From Saprospiraceae bacterium (GTDB lineage Bacteria; Bacteroidota; Bacteroidia; Chitinophagales; Saprospiraceae): a DNA stretch of 64,000 bases. The translations under genes were made by a program, and so were the position numbers. The notes beneath the pieces are model-generated. The model was not told where the DNA came from. It searched no databases and saw nothing but the letters and a program-made list of their open reading frames with translations. The DNA lies in assembly GCA_020629035.1 (NCBI GenBank), contig JAHDEC010000015.1, forward strand, positions 34,311-98,310, read 5' to 3'. Shown piece after piece: positions 47,027 to 55,339 of the stretch; positions within the stretch are counted from its first letter, which is position 1; each line of letters begins with the position of its first letter.

Positions 47027-48874
47027 ATGGCAGAAGTAATCAAATATAACCCGGACGCAATCATTGAGAAAGATGGTTATGACGATCACTTTCACGATCA
47101 TCATCATGGGGATAAGTATCAGTCTAGCTTTATCAATCATTATGTATTCTCAATGGATCATAAGATTATTGCAAGACAATTTCTGATCACAGGTATCTTT
47201 TGGGCTATTATTGGCGCAGGGATGTCTATCATATTCAGATTACAATTAGGTTTTCCTGATGAAAGTTTAGCTTGGATTAAGCCTTTATTAGGTAAGTGGA
47301 TAGTGGTAGATGAAGCAGGTATTGGAACATTAGCGCCTGAATTTTATTATGCTTTAGTTACCATGCACGGTACCATACTAGTCTTTTTTGTATTAACAGC
47401 GGGACTGAGTGGAACCTTTAGTAACTTGCTGATACCATTACAATTAGGAGCAAGGGATATGGCCTCGCCATTTCTCAATATGCTTTCATACTGGTTCTTC
47501 TTTTTAGCGAGTGTAGTAATGTTTTATTCATTATTCCTTAACACTGGACCATTCTCAGGTGGCTGGACAGGTTATCCTCCGCTGAGTGCATTGCCCCAGG
47601 CTTCCTCGGGGTCGCAAGGTGGGATGACTTTATGGTTAGTAAGTTTGACACTATTTGTGGTTTCTGTACTATTAGGTGGAATTAACTATGTAACAACTGT
47701 TCTTAACTTACGTACAAAAGGAATGACCTTATGGCGTATGCCTTTAACTATTTGGGCATTTTTTGTAACAGCTATTTTAGGAATATTATCTTTTCCAGTA
47801 CTAGCTTCTGGATTCTTTATGTTGATATTTGATAGAGGTTTAGGTACTTCATTTTTCTTAAGTGAGATATTTATCGAAGGTCAAGCATTAGACCGAGTAG
47901 GAGGTAGTCCGATCTTGTTCCAGCATTTATTTTGGTTCTTAGGTCACCCTGAGGTATACATAATTATATTGCCTGCGATGGGACTTACATCAGAAGTATT
48001 ATCCGTACATGCTAGAAAACCAATTTTTGGTTATAAAGCCATGGTACTATCTATATTAGCGATTGGATTTTTATCCTTTATTGTTTGGGCCCACCACATG
48101 TTTATGTCTGGTGTGAATCCATTCATTTCCAATTTCTTCGTAGTATTTACATTAATCATTGCAGTACCGTCTGCGGTTAAGGTATTTAACTGGATCACCA
48201 CACTTTGGGGTGGAAACATTCGACTTAATTCACCGATGCTATTTGCGATTGGTTTTGTTTCAATGTTTATATCTGGTGGTTTGACGGGAATATTCTTAGG
48301 TAATTCTGCTATTGATATTCAGATGCATGATACTTATTTTGTGGTTGCTCACTTCCATATTGTGATGGGAATTGCTGCATTCTTTGGAATGTTTGCAGGT
48401 ATATATCACTGGTTCCCTAAGATGTTTGGAAGATTTATGAGTGAGAGTATGGGTAAAATCCATTTCTGGGTGACTATGGTAGGAGCCTACGCAATTTTCT
48501 GGCCTATGCACTATATTGGTATGGCTGGCGTACCTAGAAGATATTATAAGTTCGACACCTTTGATGCATTTAAGCACTTTGGTGAAATGAATCAATTTAT
48601 AACAGTGGCAGCTATCATTGTTTTCGCTGCTCAAATACTATTTGTAGTTAACTTCTTCTATTCTATTTGGAAAGGGAAGAAAATGACAACTCGAAACCCA
48701 TGGGGCGCAACCACATTGGAGTGGACCACACCAATCGATACAGGACACGGTAACTGGCCAGGTAAATTACCTACCGTTCATAGATGGGCTTACGATTATG
48801 GTAAAGATGGCGAGGAGTTTGTCGATCAGATCACTCCGATGCGAGAAGGAGAGACGCCAGGGGACGGACATTAA
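47027..48874 (+). CDS. coxA: Cytochrome c oxidase subunit I
   Basis: The 615-residue protein is the catalytic heme-copper subunit. Residues about 35-570 hold some twelve membrane helices with HHMFMSG as the CuB site, WFLGHPEVYIIILPAMG as the cross-linked His-Tyr loop, and HFHIVMG as the heme a/a3 ligand segment. The N-terminus adds a short His stretch (HFHDHHHGDKY). It is aa3-type by family and operon; the ctaB gene next door supplies heme O. Confidence 0.95.
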   Translation: MAEVIKYNPDAIIEKDGYDDHFHDHHHGDKYQSSFINHYVFSMDHKIIARQFLITGIFWAIIGAGMSIIFRLQLGFPDESLAWIKPLLGKWIVVDEAGIGTLAPEFYYALVTMHGTILVFFVLTAGLSGTFSNLLIPLQLGARDMASPFLNMLSYWFFFLASVVMFYSLFLNTGPFSGGWTGYPPLSALPQASSGSQGGMTLWLVSLTLFVVSVLLGGINYVTTVLNLRTKGMTLWRMPLTIWAFFVTAILGILSFPVLASGFFMLIFDRGLGTSFFLSEIFIEGQALDRVGGSPILFQHLFWFLGHPEVYIIILPAMGLTSEVLSVHARKPIFGYKAMVLSILAIGFLSFIVWAHHMFMSGVNPFISNFFVVFTLIIAVPSAVKVFNWITTLWGGNIRLNSPMLFAIGFVSMFISGGLTGIFLGNSAIDIQMHDTYFVVAHFHIVMGIAAFFGMFAGIYHWFPKMFGRFMSESMGKIHFWVTMVGAYAIFWPMHYIGMAGVPRRYYKFDTFDAFKHFGEMNQFITVAAIIVFAAQILFVVNFFYSIWKGKKMTTRNPWGATTLEWTTPIDTGHGNWPGKLPTVHRWAYDYGKDGEEFVDQITPMREGETPGDGH

Positions 48875-48905
48875 TAACTTGTAAAGTAGAATAGATAAAA
48901 TTACA

Positions 48906-49802
48906 TTGAGCAAAAGTTTAAACATAGCACAAGCAAAACCAAGCGAATTAAATTTAATTCAACGTTTCGGTGTACTTGTAAAGTTTAAGTTGTCATCTAT
49001 CGTTGTGACTACTGCGATTCTATCGTATGTAATTGTGACAATGGGAGCAAACTTTAGTTCTGTTACACTATTATTATTAGTAGTAGGTGGATTTTTAGTG
49101 ACGTTTGCATCGAATGCTTTAAATCAAGTATTGGAACGTGAGTTTGATACGATGATGGATCGAACCAAGAATCGTCCGGTTGCAACAGGAGAAATGACGG
49201 TATCGACAGCTGTACTACTAGCAGGTATTATGAGTGTGGTAGGGATTATTGCCTTATCCTTAATACATCCTTTAGTTGGTTTGCTAGGTACTGTTTCATT
49301 TATGCTGTATGCATTTGTATATACTCCTTTAAAGCGTCATACGACATTATCTGTGGCTATAGGAGCGATACCTGGGGCCTTGCCAATATTAATAGGAACT
49401 ACTGCGGGAGAAGGAAGTATAACATTGTTTGGTTTGTGTTTATTCGCCATTCAATTTTTTTGGCAATTTCCTCATTTCTGGGCTATTGGATATTTGTCCT
49501 TTGAGGATTATTCTAAAGCCGGTTTTAAATTATTGCCTGTCGATGAGAAAGGCAAAATTGCTAGGTCTTTAGGTATGAGTTCTACAATTTACGCAGCATT
49601 GATTCTTCCAGTATGCATACTTATGTATATGATGGGTCATGTTAATTTGATTGAATTTATAGGCACAATGGTGCTTTCTATAGGATATTTAGTACTAAGT
49701 ATATTGTTTCACAAACAGTTTAATAGAGATTCTGCAAGGAAGCTTATGTTTTACTCGTTTTTGTATGTACCGATTTTGTTAATCATTCTAATCAGCTTTT
49801 AA
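48906..49802 (+). CDS. ctaB: Protoheme IX farnesyltransferase (heme O synthase)
   Basis: The 298-residue protein is a UbiA-type prenyltransferase with about eight helices. The first Asp-rich motif is NALNQVLEREFDTMMDRTKNRPVATG, then YTPLKRHTTLSVAIGAIPGA, and WQFPHFWAIGYLSFEDY. It adds a farnesyl tail to heme B to make heme O. The start is a TTG at 48906; no ATG lies in frame for the first 45 residues, so the rare start is likely real. The stop is one base before the next start. Confidence 0.93.
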   Translation: MSKSLNIAQAKPSELNLIQRFGVLVKFKLSSIVVTTAILSYVIVTMGANFSSVTLLLLVVGGFLVTFASNALNQVLEREFDTMMDRTKNRPVATGEMTVSTAVLLAGIMSVVGIIALSLIHPLVGLLGTVSFMLYAFVYTPLKRHTTLSVAIGAIPGALPILIGTTAGEGSITLFGLCLFAIQFFWQFPHFWAIGYLSFEDYSKAGFKLLPVDEKGKIARSLGMSSTIYAALILPVCILMYMMGHVNLIEFIGTMVLSIGYLVLSILFHKQFNRDSARKLMFYSFLYVPILLIILISF

Positions 49803-49803
49803 G

Positions 49804-50379
49804 ATGAGTCTTATGGTTAATCAATTTCACCAAAGGAGAATCCATCCGCAAAAATTTGCACTCTGGACTTCTTTTGCATCGATATTTATGATGTTTATTG
49901 CCTTAACAAGCGCCTACATTGTGAAACAAGCAGCTGGTAATTGGTTGGAATTTCCATTGCCTACTGTTTTTATATTTAGTACAGTGAGTATAGTTCTAAG
50001 CAGTTTAGCCCTGCACTGGTCTTGGTCATCGTTTAAACAAGCGAAGAAAAGTCAGTACAAACTAGGTTTGATGCTAGCTATAGGCTTAGGATTGGGTTTT
50101 GTGGTTTTGCAATATTTGGGGTGGACAACCTTATTTAGCTACGGAGTGGATTTAAAAGGAAACGTAAGTGGATCCTTCTTTTATCTAATCACAGGCTTGC
50201 ATGCCTTGCATGTTTTAGGAGGGATTACCGCTTTATTGATAACAGCACTTAACTCATTTATGTTGGATTTTAAACCAACAAAAGACAGAATTCATCGATA
50301 TGAATTAGTGCTTCACTATTGGCATTTTGTTGATGTTCTTTGGATTTTTCTTTTAGTATTTATTATTGTAGTTAAGTAA
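49804..50379 (+). CDS. coxC: Cytochrome c oxidase subunit III (short copy)
   Basis: The 191-residue protein has five membrane helices and the closing signature YELVLHYWHFVDVLWIFLLVFIIVV of subunit III. It is shorter than classic subunit III because the first two helices are absent. It is translationally close to ctaB (one base). Two subunit III genes in tandem are usual in Bacteroidota aa3 operons, so the gene symbol is shared. Confidence 0.85.
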   Translation: MSLMVNQFHQRRIHPQKFALWTSFASIFMMFIALTSAYIVKQAAGNWLEFPLPTVFIFSTVSIVLSSLALHWSWSSFKQAKKSQYKLGLMLAIGLGLGFVVLQYLGWTTLFSYGVDLKGNVSGSFFYLITGLHALHVLGGITALLITALNSFMLDFKPTKDRIHRYELVLHYWHFVDVLWIFLLVFIIVVK

Positions 50380-50395
50380 AACGATTAACTTAAAC

Positions 50396-51247
50396 ATGGC
50401 AGACGTAGCAGTACATACACATGATGAAGTAACAGATGATAAAATCTGGGAAGGTGGAAATAGACCTTTTGGAGCTTCATATGGAAAGCTAATGATGTGG
50501 TATTTCCTACTTTCAGATGCTTTTACTTTCGCTGGATTTTTGATTGCCTATGGTGCATTGAGAATCAGTATGCCTTCATGGCCAGTACCTGATTTTGTAT
50601 TTAGCACATTTCCAGGAGGATTCCATCATAAACCTTTATACTTCGTAACAGTAATGACTTTCGTCTTACTATTTAGCTCTTTTACTATGGTGAGAGGAGT
50701 ACAAGAAGGACAACGAGAAAATAAAAAAGGTGTAGTTTTTTGGATGATTCTAACCATAATTGGTGGGATGGGTTTCTTAGGTTGTCAGGCTTGGGAGTGG
50801 AATACACTAATTCGAGGAGAGAACATGACCGTTACGGTTAATCCATTTGGAACGCATGTGGAAAGTGGTACCTACCTTGAAGGAGATGGACACGAAATAA
50901 AGGCTGGAGATAGTTTTGCGGCAGGAGACTCATATCTTATCCATAAGCATGGAGATGATTGGGCACAGCTAAAATATAAGGTGACGGATGGTCCTGATGC
51001 AGGAAAAGAAAAAGTGCAAGCATTTGGTCCTAAAGCCTTTGGTGCATTATTCTTTTTTATTACAGGCTTCCACGGATTCCACGTATTATCAGGAATTATC
51101 TTTTTGATTATTATTTTGGTCAATGTTATTTCTGGTTTATATGTAGAGCGAAAGAACGGATATGAGATGGTTGAAAAAATTGGACTTTATTGGCACTTTG
51201 TCGATTTAGTCTGGGTATTTGTATTCCTTGTATTCTATCTAATTTAA
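50396..51247 (+). CDS. coxC: Cytochrome c oxidase subunit III (long copy with hydrophilic insertion)
   Basis: The 283-residue protein has the same closing signature (LYWHFVDLVWVFVFLVFYLI). Between helices (about residues 138-208) it has a hydrophilic insertion of about 70 residues rich in Gly, Asp and Lys (HGDDWAQLKYKVTDG) before the last two helices. The membrane part GFHGFHVLSGIIFLIIILVN is typical. The insertion should lie outside the membrane; its role is unknown. Confidence 0.88.
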   Translation: MADVAVHTHDEVTDDKIWEGGNRPFGASYGKLMMWYFLLSDAFTFAGFLIAYGALRISMPSWPVPDFVFSTFPGGFHHKPLYFVTVMTFVLLFSSFTMVRGVQEGQRENKKGVVFWMILTIIGGMGFLGCQAWEWNTLIRGENMTVTVNPFGTHVESGTYLEGDGHEIKAGDSFAAGDSYLIHKHGDDWAQLKYKVTDGPDAGKEKVQAFGPKAFGALFFFITGFHGFHVLSGIIFLIIILVNVISGLYVERKNGYEMVEKIGLYWHFVDLVWVFVFLVFYLI

Positions 51248-51272
51248 AAACACAATTAAGACATAATATTAC

Positions 51273-51683
51273 ATGGGACATTCTTACGAAGATTCAAAAA
51301 AGAAGGTACTTAAGATTATCATAATTTTAGGTATCATAACCATCGGAGAGGTGATATTCGCCTTGTATGGTAAAGGTCACTTAATCGAAGGGGCGTCATT
51401 GCCTGGCTATGTTGTAGCTTTAGTAATGATTATTATGAGTATTGTCAAGGCTTACTTAATTGTGTATGAATTTATGCACTTAAAGTATGAGGTACCTGGA
51501 TTAGTTAAATCTATACTCTTGCCTACATTACTTTTGGTTTGGGCCATTATTGCTTTCTTTTGGGAAGGTAGTGACTGGAAAAAACGTCGAGATCTAATTA
51601 GCGATAGAAATAGCCAAACCATCAATGAAGATGCGAAACAGGAAGGTTATTTAAAACTCGAAAGAGAAACTTATAAATTCTAA
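51273..51683 (+). CDS. coxD: Cytochrome c oxidase subunit IV family protein
   Basis: The 136-residue protein has three membrane helices (about 15-30, 40-65 and 75-95) in the pattern of prokaryotic subunit IV (COX4_pro): IILGIITIGEVIFALYG, VVALVMIIMSIVKAYLIVYEFMHLKYE and ILLPTLLLVWAIIAFFWEGSDW. The C-terminal 35 residues are charged. It is the last gene before a terminator. Confidence 0.85.
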   Translation: MGHSYEDSKKKVLKIIIILGIITIGEVIFALYGKGHLIEGASLPGYVVALVMIIMSIVKAYLIVYEFMHLKYEVPGLVKSILLPTLLLVWAIIAFFWEGSDWKKRRDLISDRNSQTINEDAKQEGYLKLERETYKF

Positions 51684-51684
51684 G

Positions 51685-51714
51685 AAAAAGCTGCTCATTT
51701 GAGCAGCTTTTTTT
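51685..51714 (+). terminator. Rho-independent terminator of the act-cox operon
   Basis: AAAGCTGCTC (51687-51696) and GAGCAGCTTT (51701-51710) form a 10-bp stem with an ATTT loop, followed by TTTT. It separates the respiratory operon from the SCO-like gene. Confidence 0.88.
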
Positions 51715-51760
51715 ATAACCTTTACGGTGATTTTTTGTTTATAAATTAAACATTTCTAGA

Positions 51761-52231
51761 GTGAAGTATCTTAGAACAGTTGTGGTTATGTCTTTGATTT
51801 TTATACTGCCTGCAGGCTCATGGTGGTATTTGCAATCGGGATATAATTATAGAAAAGCAGCATTGGGCATACTAAGCCCTAAGGATTCATTATCAAATGC
51901 ATCTTTAAATATACTGATGAATGGCGTCGATTTTAAAGAGCAACTAGCTGGGAAGACTACTTGCCTAGCTTTTGTAGACGATGCAGCTTTTCAAAGTAAA
52001 TATTACGATCAATACAAAAAAGCCTTAAGTTTTCAAATGATTGTGGGTGGAGATTCACTTGCGCTTTCTGGAATGAATAAAGCTGCTTATGTATTAATCG
52101 ATACTTCTGGATACATCCGCAATACTTATGAAAATACTCGAGAGGATCAAACTAAATTAATAGAGCATACTGCTATCATATTACCAAGAAAAATTCAGAA
52201 AGACATTAAGTTTAAGGAAAGCCAAGATTAA
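51761..52231 (+). CDS. SCO1/SenC-like thioredoxin-fold protein lacking the copper motif
   Basis: The 156-residue protein begins with GTG and has a signal/membrane helix (residues about 5-25). By position (after cox, before DUF420) and by its tail YVLIDTSGYIRNTYENT and LIEHTAIILP it resembles SCO/SenC. The copper-binding CxxxC motif of that family is absent: only one Cys (KTTCLAFVDD) is present where two are expected. SCO proteins load CuA; this one probably cannot do so alone. The following gene starts on its stop (TAATG). Confidence 0.6.
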   Translation: MKYLRTVVVMSLIFILPAGSWWYLQSGYNYRKAALGILSPKDSLSNASLNILMNGVDFKEQLAGKTTCLAFVDDAAFQSKYYDQYKKALSFQMIVGGDSLALSGMNKAAYVLIDTSGYIRNTYENTREDQTKLIEHTAIILPRKIQKDIKFKESQD

Positions 52232-52773
52232 TGAAAAAGACTGCTGAACAACGTTTGAAACGTTTTGATTTATTTGCCTATTTATCTTCTGCTTTGGTGC
52301 TTGCTTTAGTGGTACTAACACGAGGTGATGTTAAGCCCGATTTTGGCATCGACTTTAGTTTTCTGCCAGCTGTTTACTCGAGTTTCAATGCACTAACGGC
52401 TATAGTACTGATTCTAGCTCTTGTTGCTATTAAGCAGAAAAAAATCCAATTACATCAACGACTTATTTATACTGCCATAGGTACCAGTATTATTTTTTTA
52501 CTGCTTTATGTGGTGTACCATTATACGACACCTGAGACTAAATACTGTGGAGAAGCAGGTATGGTGAGAAAGTTTTATTTCTTTTTGCTCATCAGTCATA
52601 TCATTTTGGCTGGTGTGATTCTTCCTTTTATTTTGTTGACTTTTAATAGAGCTTATTTGGGTCTAATAGATCGTCATAGAAAAATGGCTAAATGGGTTTT
52701 CCCTTTATGGTTGTATGTAGCATTGACAGGACCCCTCATTTATGTTATGTTATATCCGTGTTATAATCATTAG
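52231..52773 (+). CDS. DUF420 membrane protein
   Basis: The 180-residue protein has five membrane helices: about 11-30, 48-65, 76-95, 115-140 and 155-173. FNALTAIVLILALVAIKQKKIQLHQRLIYTAI and LISHIILAGVILPFILLTFNRA are typical of DUF420, which in many genomes lies beside cox genes and is thought to help oxidase assembly. It overlaps the SCO-like gene by one base. Confidence 0.85.
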   Translation: MKKTAEQRLKRFDLFAYLSSALVLALVVLTRGDVKPDFGIDFSFLPAVYSSFNALTAIVLILALVAIKQKKIQLHQRLIYTAIGTSIIFLLLYVVYHYTTPETKYCGEAGMVRKFYFFLLISHIILAGVILPFILLTFNRAYLGLIDRHRKMAKWVFPLWLYVALTGPLIYVMLYPCYNH

Positions 52774-52792
52774 AATAGATTAATTTTGTGTT

Positions 52793-53053
52793 ATGAGATA
52801 TAAGTATATAATTATCTTTTTATTGACTGCTGTCATCTTCTGTTATTTTCAAGTTGATTTAGATGCGCAGTGTCCAATGTGTAAAATGTCAGCGGAGTCC
52901 AATTTGAAAAATGGAGGAACGGCAGGAAAAGGATTAAATAAAGGAATCTTATATATGCTTACCCTGCCTTACATTCTTGTTGCATCATTGGGCTATATAT
53001 GGTGGAAAAACCATCAAGCGGATAAGGAAGATGAAGTGGCTAGACTTAATTAA
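52793..53053 (+). CDS. Small exported or membrane protein with CPMC motif
   Basis: The 86-residue protein has an N-terminal hydrophobic segment (signal or helix, residues about 4-22), a CPMCKM motif directly after it and a second helix (about 48-67). CPMC with adjacent Met is suited to bind copper or hemes. It is the last gene of the SCO-like/DUF420 transcript. I recognise no named family; a role in oxidase metal insertion is inference. Confidence 0.6.
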   Translation: MRYKYIIIFLLTAVIFCYFQVDLDAQCPMCKMSAESNLKNGGTAGKGLNKGILYMLTLPYILVASLGYIWWKNHQADKEDEVARLN

Positions 53054-53793
53054 ACCCTATCCGGTATTGCTTGCTTAGCTTTTTCTTTTTTGCGACCGAA
53101 CATATATTTATAGGATAAACCTCCTGTAAATCCATAATGTCTAAACTCAACGGCTAAACTGGTTTCTTTTAGGAAGTTAAACGCGGAGTATTCGTATTGT
53201 AATCCAAAAGTGAATATTGAATTTTTGTAGGGTATATCTAAGCCAGTGCCCATATAAGGTGAAACATCAAAGCGTCTGGCGTTATCACTTGCCAAGTTAA
53301 TAGGTATTTCGCTGAGTTTAATATCGATAACCACCTGACCAATTATAGTTACGTCACCATCTACAGCTAACCCAAGTTTTGCTCCACCCATGAAGAATGG
53401 GTTGACTTTTCTTTTATTCGCAAATTTTACTTTGATCCCTAAGGGCATTTCTAAGTAATCGACCCTTGTCTTTATCTTGATACCTAGAGGAACATCAAGA
53501 CCAAGAAAATTTACATCTAGACCATATTTTGCATCCATTCCTCTTTCTTCCCAGAAAATCCCAGAAACAAACGAAAAATGTTCGTCTATGTTTAAGGCCA
53601 AATCAAGTCCTGCTGTTGAACCAGTAAACTCAGTAACCTCTGGGAGAAAAGCTTCACCAATACCTTTTATTTTAGCGGAATTTAAAACTACTCCATAACT
53701 AAGACCAAAGTCTACTTGGCTATTTGCCTGTAGATTAAGGAGGATAAATGGAAATATGAGAACTAGTGATTTGATCGATTGTAAAAGCTTCAT
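53050..53793 (-). CDS. PorT-like outer-membrane beta-barrel protein
   Basis: The 247-residue protein has a signal peptide (residues 1-25) and alternating hydrophobic strands: VDFGLSYGVVLNSAKI at the start, HFSFVSGIFWEERGM, MPLGIKVKFANKRKVNPFFMGGAKLG and GGLSYKYMFGRKK near the end. This is the PorT/OMP_b-brl_2 pattern. Its 3' end overlaps the convergent CPMC gene by four bases. Confidence 0.8.
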   Translation of the reverse strand: MKLLQSIKSLVLIFPFILLNLQANSQVDFGLSYGVVLNSAKIKGIGEAFLPEVTEFTGSTAGLDLALNIDEHFSFVSGIFWEERGMDAKYGLDVNFLGLDVPLGIKIKTRVDYLEMPLGIKVKFANKRKVNPFFMGGAKLGLAVDGDVTIIGQVVIDIKLSEIPINLASDNARRFDVSPYMGTGLDIPYKNSIFTFGLQYEYSAFNFLKETSLAVEFRHYGFTGGLSYKYMFGRKKEKAKQAIPDRV

Positions 53794-53831
53794 ATGCTAT
53801 GATTGTGCTATAATTTCAGAAGGTAATTTTT

Positions 53832-54227
53832 CTATTTGGTTTTTTTAGCAACTTTAATAAAAAGAAGTAACCAACTAATAATTAATAATAATCCACCTAT
53901 GGGTGTAACAGGACCAAGTATTTTAATCCATGTCAAGCCCCATAAGTTGTTTAAGGTCAGCATATATATACTGATGCTGAAAAACATTGTTCCTAACGAC
54001 ATTAAGCCTAAAATCGTTCCTAATTTTAAGGTTTTCATCTCGGCTAACAATACAATAAGGAAGATAGCCAGACCATGCATCATCTGGTATCTGACCCCAG
54101 TATTAAATGAATTAAGCGATGGCGCTGGGAGTAGTTCTTTTAACATGTGTGCTCCAAATGCTCCTAAGATAACTGCTGAGAAACATAGCGCAATAGCGAA
54201 CAGTAGATAGTTTTTATGGCTTACCAT
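53832..54227 (-). CDS. DUF423 membrane protein
   Basis: The 131-residue protein has four membrane helices and the DUF423 signature: AVILGAFGAHMLK near the start, YQMMHGLAIFLIVLLAE and the end GGLLLIISWLLLF. Function unknown. Its start overlaps the ung stop by 7 bases, so it is cotranscribed with ung. Confidence 0.9.
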   Translation of the reverse strand: MVSHKNYLLFAIALCFSAVILGAFGAHMLKELLPAPSLNSFNTGVRYQMMHGLAIFLIVLLAEMKTLKLGTILGLMSLGTMFFSISIYMLTLNNLWGLTWIKILGPVTPIGGLLLIISWLLLFIKVAKKTK

Positions 54228-54892
54228 TGGATTGGAGTTTTTTGCAATTTTGTGAGTATGGTGTTTGCTTTGGAAAAATGTTTTGAACCAAAATACGCTC
54301 CTCGTGCTAGGGGAGATGGATGTGCCGCTTCAAGTACAAAGTGTTTTTTTGTGTTAATCAGATCTTTTTTACTTTGAGCAAATCTCCCCCAAAGCATAAA
54401 TATGATGTTTTCTTGCGTGTCAGATATCGTTTGAATTACAGCATTTGTAAATTGTTGCCAACCTATTTTTTTATGTGATCCTGGTCGGTTTTTTTCTACC
54501 GTCAGCATGGCGTTAAGCAGTAAAACTCCTTGCTCAGCCCAATGACTTAGATCACCATGCTCTGGAATTTTTTTTCCTACATCACTTTGTAATTCTTTGT
54601 AGATGTTTTTTAGTGATGGTGGAACACGTACATCTTTTGGTACTGAAAAAGAAAGTCCCATTGCTTCACCAGGATTGTGATAAGGATCTTGACCAAGAAT
54701 GACAACTTTTAGTTTGCTTACTGGTGTTTGCTCGAATGCATTGAAGATTAGTTTGCCAGGGGGATAGATGATTTTCCCTGATTGTTTCTCCTGTCTAAGG
54801 AATGCTGCCATTTCAGTAAAGTAATCTTTGGAGAATTCGTTTTGTAGCAGTTTTTTCCAAGAAGATTCAATATTTATGGCTTTCGTAGTCAT
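54221..54892 (-). CDS. ung: Uracil-DNA glycosylase, family 1
   Basis: The 223-residue protein removes uracil from DNA. It carries the water-activating motif GQDPYH (residues 67-72, Asp69 catalytic), GVLLLNAMLTVEKNRPGSH and the loop HPSPLA (His191), where the family usually has HPSPLS. It starts close to a divergent promoter at 54920-54951. Confidence 0.96.
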   Translation of the reverse strand: MTTKAINIESSWKKLLQNEFSKDYFTEMAAFLRQEKQSGKIIYPPGKLIFNAFEQTPVSKLKVVILGQDPYHNPGEAMGLSFSVPKDVRVPPSLKNIYKELQSDVGKKIPEHGDLSHWAEQGVLLLNAMLTVEKNRPGSHKKIGWQQFTNAVIQTISDTQENIIFMLWGRFAQSKKDLINTKKHFVLEAAHPSPLARGAYFGSKHFSKANTILTKLQKTPIQW

Positions 54893-54919
54893 ATTTTAAA
54901 AAGTAAATGTATTTCTAGG

Positions 54920-54951
54920 TTTGGGAATTATAAAAATACTACTAAATTTGC
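54920..54951 (+). promoter_or_regulatory. Strong Bacteroidota-type promoter toward the tRNA-Arg
   Basis: TTTG at 54920-54923 is followed after 19 bases by TAAATTTGC (54943-54951), a perfect TAnnTTTGC box. It drives the plus strand, away from ung and toward the structured leader and the tRNA. Confidence 0.65.
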
Positions 54952-54956
54952 ACCCC

Positions 54957-55040
54957 GACGAAACAGCGGTGCAGTTTGTCGAAGGTTTTTATCGGGGCCC
55001 GAATTTTCAAGGAAGTCTTGAAAGTTTTGTGTTTTGAACA
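54957..55040 (+). ncRNA. Candidate small structured RNA or tRNA leader
   Basis: Right after the promoter lie two hairpins. The first pairs CCCCGA (54953-54958) with TCGGGG (54992-54997) and within it AAAC (54961-54964) with GTTT (54974-54977). The second is a 10-bp stem, with AATTTTCAAG (55002-55011) pairing with CTTGAAAGTT (55017-55026), including one G-T pair, and is followed by a T-rich stretch. No protein frame covers it. The transcript start is estimated, and the first stem may begin before it. Confidence 0.35.
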
Positions 55041-55179
55041 ATTTAAGAGGATGTAGGAATGATGAGAGAAGTCTTAAGAAATGCAGTTTTAGACAATTTC
55101 TTTACTATTGAAATATTGTATACTAATTGAATCCAGCAGTTAGTTTTTAGATAAATCTTAGTGTTTACTAATAAAATAT

Positions 55180-55253
55180 GGTCTCGTAGCTCAACTGGAT
55201 AGAGCAGCTGCCTTCTAAGCAGCAGGTTTCAGGTTCGAGTCCTGACGGGATCA
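55180..55253 (+). tRNA. tRNA-Arg (anticodon TCT)
   Basis: The 74-base cloverleaf has the 7-bp acceptor GGTCTCG/CGGGATC with two G-U pairs, the D arm GCTC...GAGC, the anticodon stem GCTGC/GCAGC with loop CTTCTAA (anticodon TCT, reads AGA), and the T arm TCAGG TTCGAGT CCTGA. The discriminator is A and CCA is not encoded. Confidence 0.95.
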
Positions 55254-55255
55254 CA

Positions 55256-55294
55256 AAAGCCCTTGTAAGTCTTTGATTTGCAGGGGCTTTTTTA
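55256..55294 (+). terminator. Terminator after tRNA-Arg
   Basis: AAAGCCCTTG (55256-55265) and CAGGGGCTTT (55281-55290) form a 10-bp stem (one G-U pair) with T residues following. It begins three bases after the tRNA. Confidence 0.85.
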
Positions 55295-55339
55295 TTGGAC
55301 AATGGTTTATTGTAACCGATAATACCAAATTATATAAAT

